The position numbers and the translations under genes were made by a program. The notes below the pieces were generated by a model. The model made no database searches. It worked only from the letters and a program-made list of their open reading frames with translations, and had not been told where the DNA came from. From assembly GCA_964413365.1 (NCBI GenBank), contig CAYPRM010000002.1:8877-72876 (forward strand): a stretch of 64,000 nt of DNA, written 5' to 3'. This document shows positions 24,425-32,559 of the stretch, in pieces. This DNA comes from RGIG4608 sp964413365. GTDB taxonomy: Bacteria; Bacillota; Clostridia; Oscillospirales; CAG-272. The stretch's first letter is position 1, and every line of letters begins with the position of its first letter.

Positions 24425-25378
24425 TCCCTGCCACATATTATGTGAGTAGAGGTATTTATCTATATCGTTTATAACGGTAGTCTTTTTCCTCGACCAATCA
24501 GGTGCGAGAAGATCATCCGCCATGCCGTCGCCTGTGAGGCGTGCGATGACGGTATTCTCGGGCAGGAGCGCGATCGACTCCGCGACAAGTCTGACGTACC
24601 TTTCCCTCTCGAGCGGCACATATTCGCCACTCTCGTACATTTCGGCAAGCCTCGTTCCTCGCAGGACGTGGAGAAGGTGAAGCTTGACCATATCCGGCTT
24701 CAGTTCACCGACTCTCCGCACGCTCTCGAGCATCATTTCGTCCGTTTCGTTCGGCAATCCAAGTATGAGATGGACGCAGATCTGTGCTTTCGGTGCGGCG
24801 GATCTCAAATTCCGATATCCCACAAGGAAATCCTCGAAGGTATGCCCTCGGTTTATGCGCTCTGCGGTAGTATCGTGGACGGTCTGAAGCCCAAGCTCGA
24901 CACAGAGCGTGGTCCTCTCCGAAATGTCGGCAAGATATGCGAGCACGTCCTGCGGCAGACAATCCGCACGTGTTGCAACGTTGAGTCCAACGACGCCCTC
25001 GCACGCAAGTGCCGCCTCGAATCTTTCCCTTATCTCCCGCACGCTCGCATAGGTATTCGTGCGCGCCTGAAAATACGGGATACACCGCTCCACGCTCCAT
25101 TTTGAGGACAGCCTTTCGCGCGCTCTTGCGTATTGCTCGGATATCGGGAGAGTCGCACTCTCGGCAAAATCTCCGCTGCCGCGTGATGAGCAATATATGC
25201 ATCCTCCGACGCCGCATCTGCCGTCCATATTCGGACAGGTAAAGCCTGCGTCAAGTGGGATTTTCGCGCATTTTCCGCCAAATGTACGTTTTAGGTAAAA
25301 ATCATAGGTGTAGTATCTTTTATTGCTGTCGCTATTGGGGTATGGGTTCGTCTGCGACTGCTTTTCCCTGCTTTTCAT
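24410..25378 (-). CDS. Radical SAM protein, YhcC/TIGR01212 family
   Basis: A 322-residue member of the YhcC family of radical SAM enzymes, whose substrate is not established. The iron-sulfur cluster cysteines lie in CPNMDGRCGVGGCIYC near residues 48-63, a variant of CxxxCxxC, and downstream motifs ELGLQTVHD and LILGLPNET are typical. The ATG at 25378 is 4 bases after the phosphofructokinase stop but has no clear ribosome site, so reinitiation or a different start within the first 20 codons is possible. Terminated by the hairpin at its 3' end. Confidence 0.85.
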   Translation of the reverse strand: MKSREKQSQTNPYPNSDSNKRYYTYDFYLKRTFGGKCAKIPLDAGFTCPNMDGRCGVGGCIYCSSRGSGDFAESATLPISEQYARARERLSSKWSVERCIPYFQARTNTYASVREIRERFEAALACEGVVGLNVATRADCLPQDVLAYLADISERTTLCVELGLQTVHDTTAERINRGHTFEDFLVGYRNLRSAAPKAQICVHLILGLPNETDEMMLESVRRVGELKPDMVKLHLLHVLRGTRLAEMYESGEYVPLERERYVRLVAESIALLPENTVIARLTGDGMADDLLAPDWSRKKTTVINDIDKYLYSHNMWQGKSLS

Positions 25379-25382
25379 TATT

Positions 25383-26624
25383 TTATCTTATGATGATATG
25401 CGCAGGTATGCCGTTCTCATATCTTACGGGAAGCTCGCCCTGTATGAGGGGAAGCAGGTAGCGTGCGCACTCGTCGGTTATATTATTTCCGCGCGCGTTT
25501 ATAAATTCATCGGGCACGTGCCTTACCATATTTGCGATCTCCGAGATGTCCCTGTGCGAGATCTCGACTCTGTACGGCTCATCGGACGCTCTCTCAATGG
25601 TCATCATCTGACGTGTTACGCCCGCTGCCGCCGCTCTGACTGCCTCACGTCCAACGCGCACGGATTCCTCTATATCCGTTCTCGACGCAATATGTGCGGC
25701 GCATCTCTGAACGATATTCAGCTCCACCGAGCGCACCTTACAGCCAAGCTCATTCTTTATAGCGTGCTCAAGTGCCTTGCCCGTTCCCGAGAGCTGTTTA
25801 TGACCGAAAACGTCCGTCGACGCAATGCCAAATCCCTCGCAGACATATGTTCCGTCGGCAAATCTTATTCCCTCCGAGACGGCAACGACCACGTTCGGAT
25901 GTCTATCAAGCGCCGCTCTGAGGTCCTCAAAGAATTCGTCCTTATCGAACGCGCGCTCGGGAAGATAGATGAGGTCGGGAGTCTCTCCGCCGAAGGCGCG
26001 TGCAATTCCCGACGCCGCCGTCAGCCACCCTGCGTCACGCCCCATTATCTCAATGACCGTTACCGCAGGCGTCGTATATACCGCGCAGTCCCTGATGCAC
26101 TCGGAGACGGTGGTGGCGATATACTTTGCCGCGGAAGCAAAGCCGGGGGTATGATCCGTGCCGACAAGGTCGTTATCAACAGTCTTGGGCACGCCGACGA
26201 CTCTCATCTCGTAATCACAGCTGCGTGTGTACTCGGAGAGCTTGGCAACGGTGTCCATCGAGTCGTTTCCGCCGATGTAGAAGAAATATCTTATATCGTA
26301 TTTTTTGAATATTTCTATGAGCCTTTCATAGGTCTCCCTGCCCTCCTCAAGCCTCGGGAGCTTTTTCCTGCATGAGCCGAGAGCCGCCGCAGGTGTCTGC
26401 TCGAGCACGAATATCCTGTCGCGGTCGGAGAAGAACGCGGAGAGATCTACGATATCCTCGCGAAGAAGCCCCTCGATACCGTTGTGCATACCGTAGAGCG
26501 TTCTTATCGCGCCGTCGGAATTGCCCTCGAGCACGCCTCTTACCACTCCTGCGAGCGTTGCGTTTATTGCCGCAGTCGGTCCGCCCGACTGTCCTACTAT
26601 TGCGTTACCTACAAGCTTTTTCAT
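25383..26624 (-). CDS. pfp: Pyrophosphate-type 6-phosphofructokinase
   Basis: A 413-residue phosphofructokinase-family enzyme phosphorylating fructose 6-phosphate in glycolysis. The glycine loop is GQSGGPTAAIN, the donor-site motif is GGNDSMDT and the catalytic loop is PKTVDND. The Lys in PKT-DND and Asp rather than Gly in GGNDS fit the pyrophosphate-dependent clade, while ATP enzymes usually read GGDGS and PGTIDND. The reaction would then be reversible and save ATP. ATG 26624 follows AGAGGT. Donor choice is inferred from motifs. Confidence 0.85.
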   Translation of the reverse strand: MKKLVGNAIVGQSGGPTAAINATLAGVVRGVLEGNSDGAIRTLYGMHNGIEGLLREDIVDLSAFFSDRDRIFVLEQTPAAALGSCRKKLPRLEEGRETYERLIEIFKKYDIRYFFYIGGNDSMDTVAKLSEYTRSCDYEMRVVGVPKTVDNDLVGTDHTPGFASAAKYIATTVSECIRDCAVYTTPAVTVIEIMGRDAGWLTAASGIARAFGGETPDLIYLPERAFDKDEFFEDLRAALDRHPNVVVAVSEGIRFADGTYVCEGFGIASTDVFGHKQLSGTGKALEHAIKNELGCKVRSVELNIVQRCAAHIASRTDIEESVRVGREAVRAAAAGVTRQMMTIERASDEPYRVEISHRDISEIANMVRHVPDEFINARGNNITDECARYLLPLIQGELPVRYENGIPAHIIIR

Positions 26625-26666
26625 ATTTTTATACCTCTGAAAATCAATAAATATCGGTGAAGCATC

Positions 26667-27590
26667 TCACTTCAAAAATCCGTTGACTATCTGCTCCTCA
26701 GCCTCCGCCTCGGTGAGTCCGAGCGTCATCAGCTTCGTTATCTGCTCGCCTGCGATCTTTCCGATAGCCGCCTCGTGAATAAGGGATGCGTTGACGTCAT
26801 TTGCGGTGATCTCGGGGATCGCGCGGACGCTCGCACCGTCCATAATTATGGCGTCGCACTCGGTATGTCCGTAGCAGGCGGAATTGCCGTTTATACGTGA
26901 GAGGAAGGTCTGCGTTGAGTTGTCCTTCGCAACGGAGCGCGACACGACGTTAGTGCTCGAGCCCTCTCCGTTGAGGTCGACCTGAAATTCCGTCTCTGCG
27001 TGCTGCGAGCCGTGCGTCATTATCTTTTCCTTTATAATAAGCGTTGCGCCCGACATAAGCGTCGCGGAGGTCTTGCGGTAGGTGGAGTCTATTCCCTTTA
27101 TCTGCGTGGTCTCCATCTCAAGATATGCGTCCTCGCCGAGCTCTACCACGGTCGTAGGGTTCATTATATTTCCACCCTCGCCCTCCTCCTCGCCGTAGTG
27201 ACGCTCAACGTACCTGACCTTGGCACCGCGCGCTACATGGAAGGTGTGTATGCCGTCGTGGGCGGAATCCTGATCACCGCAGTTGTGTATTCCACAGCCT
27301 GCGATTATGGTAACATCCGCACCCTCGCCGATATAAAAGTCGTTATATACCATATCCTTAAGTCCGCTCTCGCTGATGATAACGGGGATATGAACGCTCT
27401 CGTTTTTCGTCTCGGGCTTTATTATAATGTCTATTCCCGGCTTGTCGGTCTTAGTCACTATATCAATATTTGCGGTGGTGCGTCTGCCTGCCGCCGCGCC
27501 ATTCTCACGAATATTGTACGCGCCCTCGGGCACGCCGTGAAGGTCGGCAACACGTGCGAGCAGATCTGCCTTTATCTTATCCATAGCCAT
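26667..27590 (-). CDS. sufB: SufB/SufD-like Fe-S scaffold (SMS-type SufB)
   Basis: A 307-residue beta-helix protein of the SufB/SufD family, which with SufC assembles iron-sulfur clusters. It is shorter than classical SufB (about 470 residues). Near the C-terminus ACYGHTECDA supplies a Cys and HEAAIGK the following Glu, at positions corresponding to catalytic residues of SufB. It forms a pair with sufC only: no sufS, sufU or sufD adjoins, like the minimal SMS systems of archaea and anaerobes. ATG 27590 follows GGAGG that overlaps the sufC stop (12-base gap). Confidence 0.85.
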   Translation of the reverse strand: MAMDKIKADLLARVADLHGVPEGAYNIRENGAAAGRRTTANIDIVTKTDKPGIDIIIKPETKNESVHIPVIISESGLKDMVYNDFYIGEGADVTIIAGCGIHNCGDQDSAHDGIHTFHVARGAKVRYVERHYGEEEGEGGNIMNPTTVVELGEDAYLEMETTQIKGIDSTYRKTSATLMSGATLIIKEKIMTHGSQHAETEFQVDLNGEGSSTNVVSRSVAKDNSTQTFLSRINGNSACYGHTECDAIIMDGASVRAIPEITANDVNASLIHEAAIGKIAGEQITKLMTLGLTEAEAEEQIVNGFLK

Positions 27591-27602
27591 AGCTCCACCT
27601 CC

Positions 27603-28328
27603 TCAAATATTGTCCGTCAGCACCGAGCAGGGTGCGCCCGAGCCGAGCACGGAGGGCATTATCTCGTCCTTCGTTCCGCTCTCGCGTATCTCTCCGTCGG
27701 CAATGACGATTATTCTGTCCGCTATATTGAGTATCCTCTCCTGATGGGAGATAATGATTATAGATCCGTGCGTCTTCTCGTGCATACGCTCAAAGACCTT
27801 GATGAGGTTGTTGAAGCTCCATAGGTCTATCCCTGCCTCGGGCTCGTCAAACACGGAGAGCTTCGTCGAGCGTGCGATTATGAGCGCGATCTCGATCCTC
27901 TTAAGCTCACCGCCCGAGAGGCTGGCGTTGACCTCACGGTCGATATAATCCCTCGCGCAAAGTCCAACCTCCGAGAGGTAGCCGCACGCCTCGCTTACAC
28001 TTATCTGCTTGCCTGCCGCAAGCGTAATGAGATCCTTGACGGTAAGTCCCTTGAATCTCACGGGCTGTTGGAACGCAAAGCTGATACCTGCGCGCGCCCT
28101 GTCCGTTACCGAGGTCTCCGTAATGTCAACTCCGTCAAGGAATATCCTGCCCGAGGTGGGCTTATATATTCCTGCAATTATCTTTGCGAGCGTGGATTTT
28201 CCGCCACCGTTAGGCCCTGTTATAGCGACAAATCGCTCGTCTATCTTCAAATTGATATTCTTCAATATCTCCTTCTGCACACCGTTCTCGTCTGGCACAG
28301 CATAGGAAATGTTCTTTAGTTCAAGCAT
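27603..28328 (-). CDS. sufC: Fe-S cluster assembly ATPase SufC
   Basis: A 241-residue soluble ABC ATPase. Walker A is GPNGGGKST (38-46), the signature LSGGELKR and Walker B LSVFDEPEAGID. The FDEPEAGLD-like box and ELKR ending are typical of SufC rather than transport ATPases. It energises cluster assembly on the SufB-like protein encoded just downstream. ATG 28328 follows AAAGGAG. First gene of a two-gene operon behind a good promoter. Confidence 0.93.
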   Translation of the reverse strand: MLELKNISYAVPDENGVQKEILKNINLKIDERFVAITGPNGGGKSTLAKIIAGIYKPTSGRIFLDGVDITETSVTDRARAGISFAFQQPVRFKGLTVKDLITLAAGKQISVSEACGYLSEVGLCARDYIDREVNASLSGGELKRIEIALIIARSTKLSVFDEPEAGIDLWSFNNLIKVFERMHEKTHGSIIIISHQERILNIADRIIVIADGEIRESGTKDEIMPSVLGSGAPCSVLTDNI

Positions 28329-28385
28329 TTTTTCTCCTTTCCTGTTTTTTTATATGCCTTGATTAAATTTTTACATTGACAGTAT

Positions 28386-28414
28386 ATTATACCACATTTT
28401 GCCCTCTTTGTCTA
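28386..28414 (-). promoter_or_regulatory. Promoter of sufCB
   Basis: TAGACA (28414-28409), a 17-nt spacer and TATAAT (28391-28386) on the minus strand, with TG near the -10. No IscR-like regulator gene is nearby. Confidence 0.7.
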
Positions 28415-28526
28415 CACATTTTTTAAGCATTTTTCACCCTTTTCGCACTCGTTTTCGTCGCGGCGGTCATTTTCGATGAAAAATGAGCATATTTTCTTAA
28501 TCAACAAAATTTGATAAATTTATATA

Positions 28527-28555
28527 TTGACATTACGAAAAAGTTTTGATATAAT
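28527..28555 (+). promoter_or_regulatory. Consensus promoter of the small lipoprotein gene
   Basis: TTGACA (28527-28532), a 17-nt spacer and TATAAT (28550-28555), a perfect consensus. High expression is likely. Confidence 0.88.
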
Positions 28556-28615
28556 ATGTTCACAGTAAGATCATTTCTTACAGATTTTCTATTTATTTTC
28601 AAAAGGAGAAATGTT

Positions 28616-28996
28616 ATGAAAAGAACAGCTCGAATTCTGGTAGTAATTATGATGATCGCAATTCTTACTATGTCGCTCGCTTCCTGCGCTAAGACGCTCA
28701 GAGGCAGCTACGCAAACACAGTTGAGTTTGTCGGAACAAAAACAACTACTACCTACACCTTTGACGGCAACAAGTTCACAAAGACCACCGTTGTCGGCAT
28801 AGGCACTCTTAGCAATACCACTGAGACCAGCGGTACTTACGAGATCACCGAGGAGGATGATCAGCTCTACATTACCTTCACAGTAGTTGACGGTGAGAAC
28901 TCCACATCCAATAAGGTTACTCTTTCCGAGGGTGAGGAAGACGGCGTTAAGTATATAAAGATCGGCGACGTTAAGTTCGATAAGGTCGAGAAGTAA
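28616..28996 (+). CDS. Small lipoprotein of unknown function
   Basis: 126 residues with a lipoprotein signal peptide and lipobox LASC (Cys24). The mature part is short, Thr- and Glu-rich and looks like an all-beta fold of the lipocalin-like or DUF-type lipoproteins (TYTFDGNKFTKT, GTYEITEEDDQLYITF). I do not recognise a family. ATG 28616 follows AAAGGAG; an in-frame ATG 20 codons earlier falls at the -10 box and is not used. Single-gene unit with a strong promoter and terminator. Its codon use resembles highly expressed genes. Confidence 0.85.
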   Translation: MKRTARILVVIMMIAILTMSLASCAKTLRGSYANTVEFVGTKTTTTYTFDGNKFTKTTVVGIGTLSNTTETSGTYEITEEDDQLYITFTVVDGENSTSNKVTLSEGEEDGVKYIKIGDVKFDKVEK

Positions 28997-29015
28997 TTTT
29001 TCTCTGGCTAAATAC

Positions 29016-29046
29016 AAAAAAACCACGGCAATGCCGTGGTTTTTTG
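29016..29046 (+). terminator. Terminator of the small lipoprotein gene
   Basis: A 7-bp CCACGGC stem with A/T flanks extends to about 12 bp, with a 3-nt loop and T-run, 20 bases after the stop. Confidence 0.92.
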
Positions 29047-29153
29047 ATATTCTCATTTACGTAGCGAATGAGGGGTGCGGTGTTGTGCTACCCGTTAATC
29101 GGTAAGACGATATGCCGCTTCGAGCTCGATATGTTCGCTACGCGAGCGAGATA
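29047..29153. repeat. Intergenic repeat-like sequence
   Basis: About 105 bases between the lipoprotein terminator and the metA stop, with self-complementary bits (GTAGCGAA versus TTCGCTAC) and CGAAGCGGCATATCG-like sequence resembling the element near 24230. No gene is visible. Probably a short dispersed palindromic element. Confidence 0.35.
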
Positions 29154-30065
29154 TTATATAAGGGAAATATTATAAGGCGTTACCTGATAGACGTAATAAT
29201 TGAGCCAATTTGAATATATGAGGGATGTGGTGGAATACCAATTCGGCTCCACCTTGGTCAGACCGTCGTCGACAAAATAATTTTTCGGCGGATCTATCGG
29301 AAGTCCTCGGTCGAGGTCGCGGTGATACTCCCTTGCGAGGGTATCCTTACTATACTCAAGGTGTCCCATAAAATACACCTGTCTGCCGTCACGCGAACGG
29401 AGAATGGACGCTCCGACCTCATTACTGCGTGCGAGGGTTACTATATCATTTATCTTCGACAGCTCAAGCTCACTTATCTCCGTATGCCTCGAATGGGGGA
29501 TATTTATATATTTATCCGTTCCCTTCAGCAGAGGATCGTAGCGTGAGGTCTTTTCGTTCGGGAATATGCCAAAGACCTTCTTATCAAGCTCGGTCTTTTG
29601 CAATCCGTAATAATAATGCAACGCCGCCTGTGCTCCCCAGCAGATGAATATCGTGCTCTGCACCCTCGTGCGCGCGTAATCAAATATCCTCGTTAGCTCC
29701 TCCCAATATCCGACCTCCTCAAACGGCATCGTTTCCACGGGCGCGCCCGTTATTATCATACCATCAAAGGTCCTGTCCTTTATCTCGTCGAACGTTCTGT
29801 AAAATCTCTCGAGGTGATGCTCGGGAGCGTGCGTGCTGACGTAGGATTGCGTGCCGATGAGGGTTATCCTTATCTGGAGGGGCGAATTTGAGAGCATTCT
29901 GAACAGCTGTGTCTCGGTCTCGACCTTCGTGGGCATCAGGTTAAGTATCGCTATCTCTATTGGTCTTATATCCTGCCGTTCGGCACGGAGCTCGTTCATA
30001 ACAAAGATATTCTCCGAGCGCAGAGTCTGATATGCAGGAATATCGTGCGGAATTATTATCGGCAT
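29154..30065 (-). CDS. metA: Homoserine O-acetyltransferase (MetA family)
   Basis: A 303-residue MetA-family acyltransferase for the first committed step of methionine synthesis. The catalytic Cys142 lies in FICWGAQ and the His/Glu pair in MGHLEYS. Position 111 is Glu (GAPVET). In this family Glu111 favours acetyl-CoA and Gly111 succinyl-CoA, so the product should be O-acetylhomoserine. The upstream metY uses exactly that product. ATG 30065 follows GAAAGGAA, 50 bases after metY. Confidence 0.95.
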   Translation of the reverse strand: MPIIIPHDIPAYQTLRSENIFVMNELRAERQDIRPIEIAILNLMPTKVETETQLFRMLSNSPLQIRITLIGTQSYVSTHAPEHHLERFYRTFDEIKDRTFDGMIITGAPVETMPFEEVGYWEELTRIFDYARTRVQSTIFICWGAQAALHYYYGLQKTELDKKVFGIFPNEKTSRYDPLLKGTDKYINIPHSRHTEISELELSKINDIVTLARSNEVGASILRSRDGRQVYFMGHLEYSKDTLAREYHRDLDRGLPIDPPKNYFVDDGLTKVEPNWYSTTSLIYSNWLNYYVYQVTPYNISLI

Positions 30066-30115
30066 CGTTCTTTCCTTTCGGGTTTTTGATCAAATGTTAA
30101 TGTAAATATCAAATA

Positions 30116-31390
30116 TTAAATGCTATCAAGTGCGTCTGAGAGGTCGGCGATAATGTCGTCAACGTTCTCGATACCGACGGAGAGTCGGATTAGATTATCG
30201 GCAATTCCGATGCTCTCAAGATCTGCACTCGAGAGCTGACGGTGCGTCGTGGAGGCAGGATGGAGCACGCAGGAGCGCACGTCCGCAACGTGAGTTACGA
30301 TGGAGATCATCTTCATTCCCTCCATCACCGCCGACGCCTTCTCCGCTCCGCCACGAACGCCGAAGCTGAGCATTCCGCCCTGACCGTCAGGCATATATTT
30401 TTGCGCAAGCCCGTGGTAGGGGTTGGATGCGAGCGAGGGGTGCTTTACCCATTCAACGTTCGGATGGGACTCGAGGAATTTCGCAACACGTGCGGCATTC
30501 GAGCTGTGCCTCTCCATACGTAGAGCCAATGTTTCCATTCCGAGATTCGTAAGAAATGCATTCTCGGGGCTCATTATCGCACCGAGGTCGCGCATCATCT
30601 GAACGCGGCACTTTGTGCAGAATGCGGTAGCACCGAGTGTCGAATATACAAGCCCGTGGTAGCTCTCGTCGGGAATATTGAACTCGGGATAACGCTCACT
30701 TGATGCAAAGTCGAAGGTTCCGCAGTCCACCACGCAGCCGCCGAGCGCAACGGCGTGTCCGTCAAGGTACTTTGACGAGGAATAGACCACCACGTCCGCT
30801 CCGAAATCACGCGGTCTGCAGAGCACGGGCGTTACGAGCGTATTGTCCACCATAAAGAGGACTCCGTGGCGTCTTGCGATCCTCGAGATCTTGTCAAAAT
30901 CGAGCACAACTATCGTGGGATTGGATATAGTTTCGGCAAAGATGACCTTCGTTCCCTCGTCAACGAGAGCGTCGATGCTCTCCTCGCTGTCATCGGGATC
31001 GAAAAATCTACATTCGATGCCGTATCTCTTGAGAGTTACGGAGAAAAGATTGAATGTTCCGCCGTAGATAGCGTTGCTCGAAACGATATTATCGCCCGAG
31101 TGGCAGACGCTGAGAACGGAGAGCAATGTTGCGCTCATTCCCGAGGCGCACGCGATCGCACCGCTTCCCCCGTCAAGGGCGGCGAGTTTTCCCTCAAACG
31201 CCGCAAGCGTGGGGTTGCCTATACGCGAATAGAAATATCCATCGCTCTTAAGGTCAAAGAGATCCGCCATGTCCTGCGCCTTCTCATAATAAAATGTAGT
31301 GCTCTGTGCGATGGGCACAACTCTCGGCTCACCACTCTTGGGATCGTAAACTCCCTGTACGCACAGGGTATCAAGATGCTTATCGTTCAT
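30116..31390 (-). CDS. metY: O-acetylhomoserine sulfhydrylase MetY
   Basis: A 424-residue PLP-dependent Cys/Met metabolism enzyme that makes homocysteine from O-acetylhomoserine and sulfide. The PLP lysine is Lys207 in SSSKYLDGH. The N-terminal QSTTFYYEKAQD and SRIGNPT segments and the internal length are typical of MetY rather than the shorter MetB/MetC. With metA downstream it forms a direct-sulfhydrylation route. ATG 31390 follows GAAAGGAA. I saw no SAM riboswitch or T-box in the short upstream region. Confidence 0.95.
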   Translation of the reverse strand: MNDKHLDTLCVQGVYDPKSGEPRVVPIAQSTTFYYEKAQDMADLFDLKSDGYFYSRIGNPTLAAFEGKLAALDGGSGAIACASGMSATLLSVLSVCHSGDNIVSSNAIYGGTFNLFSVTLKRYGIECRFFDPDDSEESIDALVDEGTKVIFAETISNPTIVVLDFDKISRIARRHGVLFMVDNTLVTPVLCRPRDFGADVVVYSSSKYLDGHAVALGGCVVDCGTFDFASSERYPEFNIPDESYHGLVYSTLGATAFCTKCRVQMMRDLGAIMSPENAFLTNLGMETLALRMERHSSNAARVAKFLESHPNVEWVKHPSLASNPYHGLAQKYMPDGQGGMLSFGVRGGAEKASAVMEGMKMISIVTHVADVRSCVLHPASTTHRQLSSADLESIGIADNLIRLSVGIENVDDIIADLSDALDSI

Positions 31391-31427
31391 TTTTTGTAAT
31401 TTCCTTTCGGTTATTTTGCCATATGGC

Positions 31428-31456
31428 TTGAATTATTAAAAAATATGTGGTAGAAT
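31428..31456 (+). promoter_or_regulatory. Promoter of the small Cys-containing protein gene
   Basis: TTGAAT (31428-31433), a 17-nt spacer and TAGAAT (31451-31456), about 20 bases before the start codon. The region is shared with the divergent metY gene. Confidence 0.75.
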
Positions 31457-31478
31457 ACCCATAGTGGAGGTATTGCTT

Positions 31479-31652
31479 ATGTCTTTATGCGAGAGCTGTG
31501 TTTACTATGACTGGGACGAGGAATACGAGGACGAGGTCTGTACGATAAACCTCGACGAGGACGAATACCTGCGCTTTTCACAAAGCGGAGGCAAGGTCTG
31601 TCCCTATTACAGGTACTATGACGAATACAAGTCAGTTCACAAGCAGATCTGA
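31479..31652 (+). CDS. Small acidic Cys-containing protein (DUF6472-like)
   Basis: 57 residues, very acidic, with Cys in CESC near the N-terminus, a lone Cys in the middle and CPYYR near the end: a four-Cys pattern with Tyr/Asp-rich filler (YYDWDEEYED, LDEDEY). It resembles short clostridial proteins grouped as DUF6472 and may bind a metal. Function unknown. ATG 31479 follows GGAGG with 8-nt spacing, and a dedicated promoter and terminator support a real gene. Confidence 0.8.
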   Translation: MSLCESCVYYDWDEEYEDEVCTINLDEDEYLRFSQSGGKVCPYYRYYDEYKSVHKQI

Positions 31653-31657
31653 CGCTG

Positions 31658-31690
31658 AAATGCGGGAGAGCATAAGGCATTCCCGCATTT
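31658..31690. terminator. Bidirectional terminator between the small Cys protein and folD
   Basis: A 10-bp stem (AAATGCGGGA with TCCCGCATTT) with a 13-nt loop. T-rich on the plus side and usable by both convergent genes. Confidence 0.85.
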
Positions 31691-31695
31691 TATTT

Positions 31696-32559
31696 TTATT
31701 TCTTGGACCTTTCGGCAAATATCCTCGCCGAATTCAACGTGTTCTTCATCAGCATTGCGATGGTCATAGGCCCGACGCCTCCCGGAACGGGGGTAATGTA
31801 CGACGCCCTCTCTGAGACCGCATAAAAATCGACATCTCCGACGAGTCTGCCCTCGGCGTCGCGGTTCATTCCGACGTCGATGACAACAGCGCCCTCCTTT
31901 ACCATATCGGCTCTGACAAAGCCCGCCTTACCGACGGCGCTCACAAGTATATCCGCCCTGCGGCAGATGTCCGCAAGTTCCCTCGTTCCGCTGTGGCAGA
32001 CCGTTACCGTGCCGTTTTTGGCAAGGAGCAGGAGAGCCATCGGCTTTCCAACGATATTAGAGCGTCCGAGCACGACACATTCCTTCCCCGCTATCTCTAT
32101 ACCCGAGCGGCAGAGCAGCTCGATTATCCCCGACGGGGTACAGGGGAGCATAGTGGGCGTGCCGACGGTGAGCATTCCGACGTTGTAGGGGTGGAATGCG
32201 TCAACGTCCTTATCGGGCGAGATCCTCATAAGTATCCTATCCGCGTCAAGGTGGCGTGGGAGTGGAAGCTGTACAAGTATTCCGTGTATCTTGGGATCGG
32301 AATTCAGGTCGTCGATAAGGTGCTCGAGCGTTTCCTGATCCGTATTTTCGGGGAGCTCGTGCGTTTCGGAGAAAAATCCGACCTGCTCGCACGCCCTTCC
32401 CTTATTTCTGACATATATCTTTGATGCGGGATCGTCGCCGACTATCACGACCGCAAGCCCGGGGGTAATGCCCGTGCTCGCAACAAGCTCTGCAGTCTGC
32501 TCCGCTATCTCCGCCTTTACCTCGGCAGATATTGCCTTGCCGTCAATTATCTTAGCCAT
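31696..32559 (-). CDS. folD: Bifunctional methylenetetrahydrofolate dehydrogenase/cyclohydrolase FolD
   Basis: A 287-residue cytoplasmic enzyme interconverting 5,10-methylene-THF, methenyl-THF and 10-formyl-THF. Active-site Tyr49 and Lys53 lie in IYVRNKG; the NADP-binding segment VVLGRSNIVGKPMA and the C-terminal PGGVGPMT are standard. The start codon lies inside the end of lgt (8-base overlap). Last gene of the M16-lgt-folD operon. Confidence 0.97.
   Translation of the reverse strand: MAKIIDGKAISAEVKAEIAEQTAELVASTGITPGLAVVIVGDDPASKIYVRNKGRACEQVGFFSETHELPENTDQETLEHLIDDLNSDPKIHGILVQLPLPRHLDADRILMRISPDKDVDAFHPYNVGMLTVGTPTMLPCTPSGIIELLCRSGIEIAGKECVVLGRSNIVGKPMALLLLAKNGTVTVCHSGTRELADICRRADILVSAVGKAGFVRADMVKEGAVVIDVGMNRDAEGRLVGDVDFYAVSERASYITPVPGGVGPMTIAMLMKNTLNSARIFAERSKK

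Noticed and set aside
24198..24434. A 78-codon minus-strand frame
   Set aside because: No ribosome site, overlaps the radical SAM terminator, and the sequence resembles an intergenic repeat element.
31391..31478. SAM riboswitch or T-box upstream of metY
   Set aside because: Too short and lacking the conserved cores; it instead contains the promoter of the divergent small gene.
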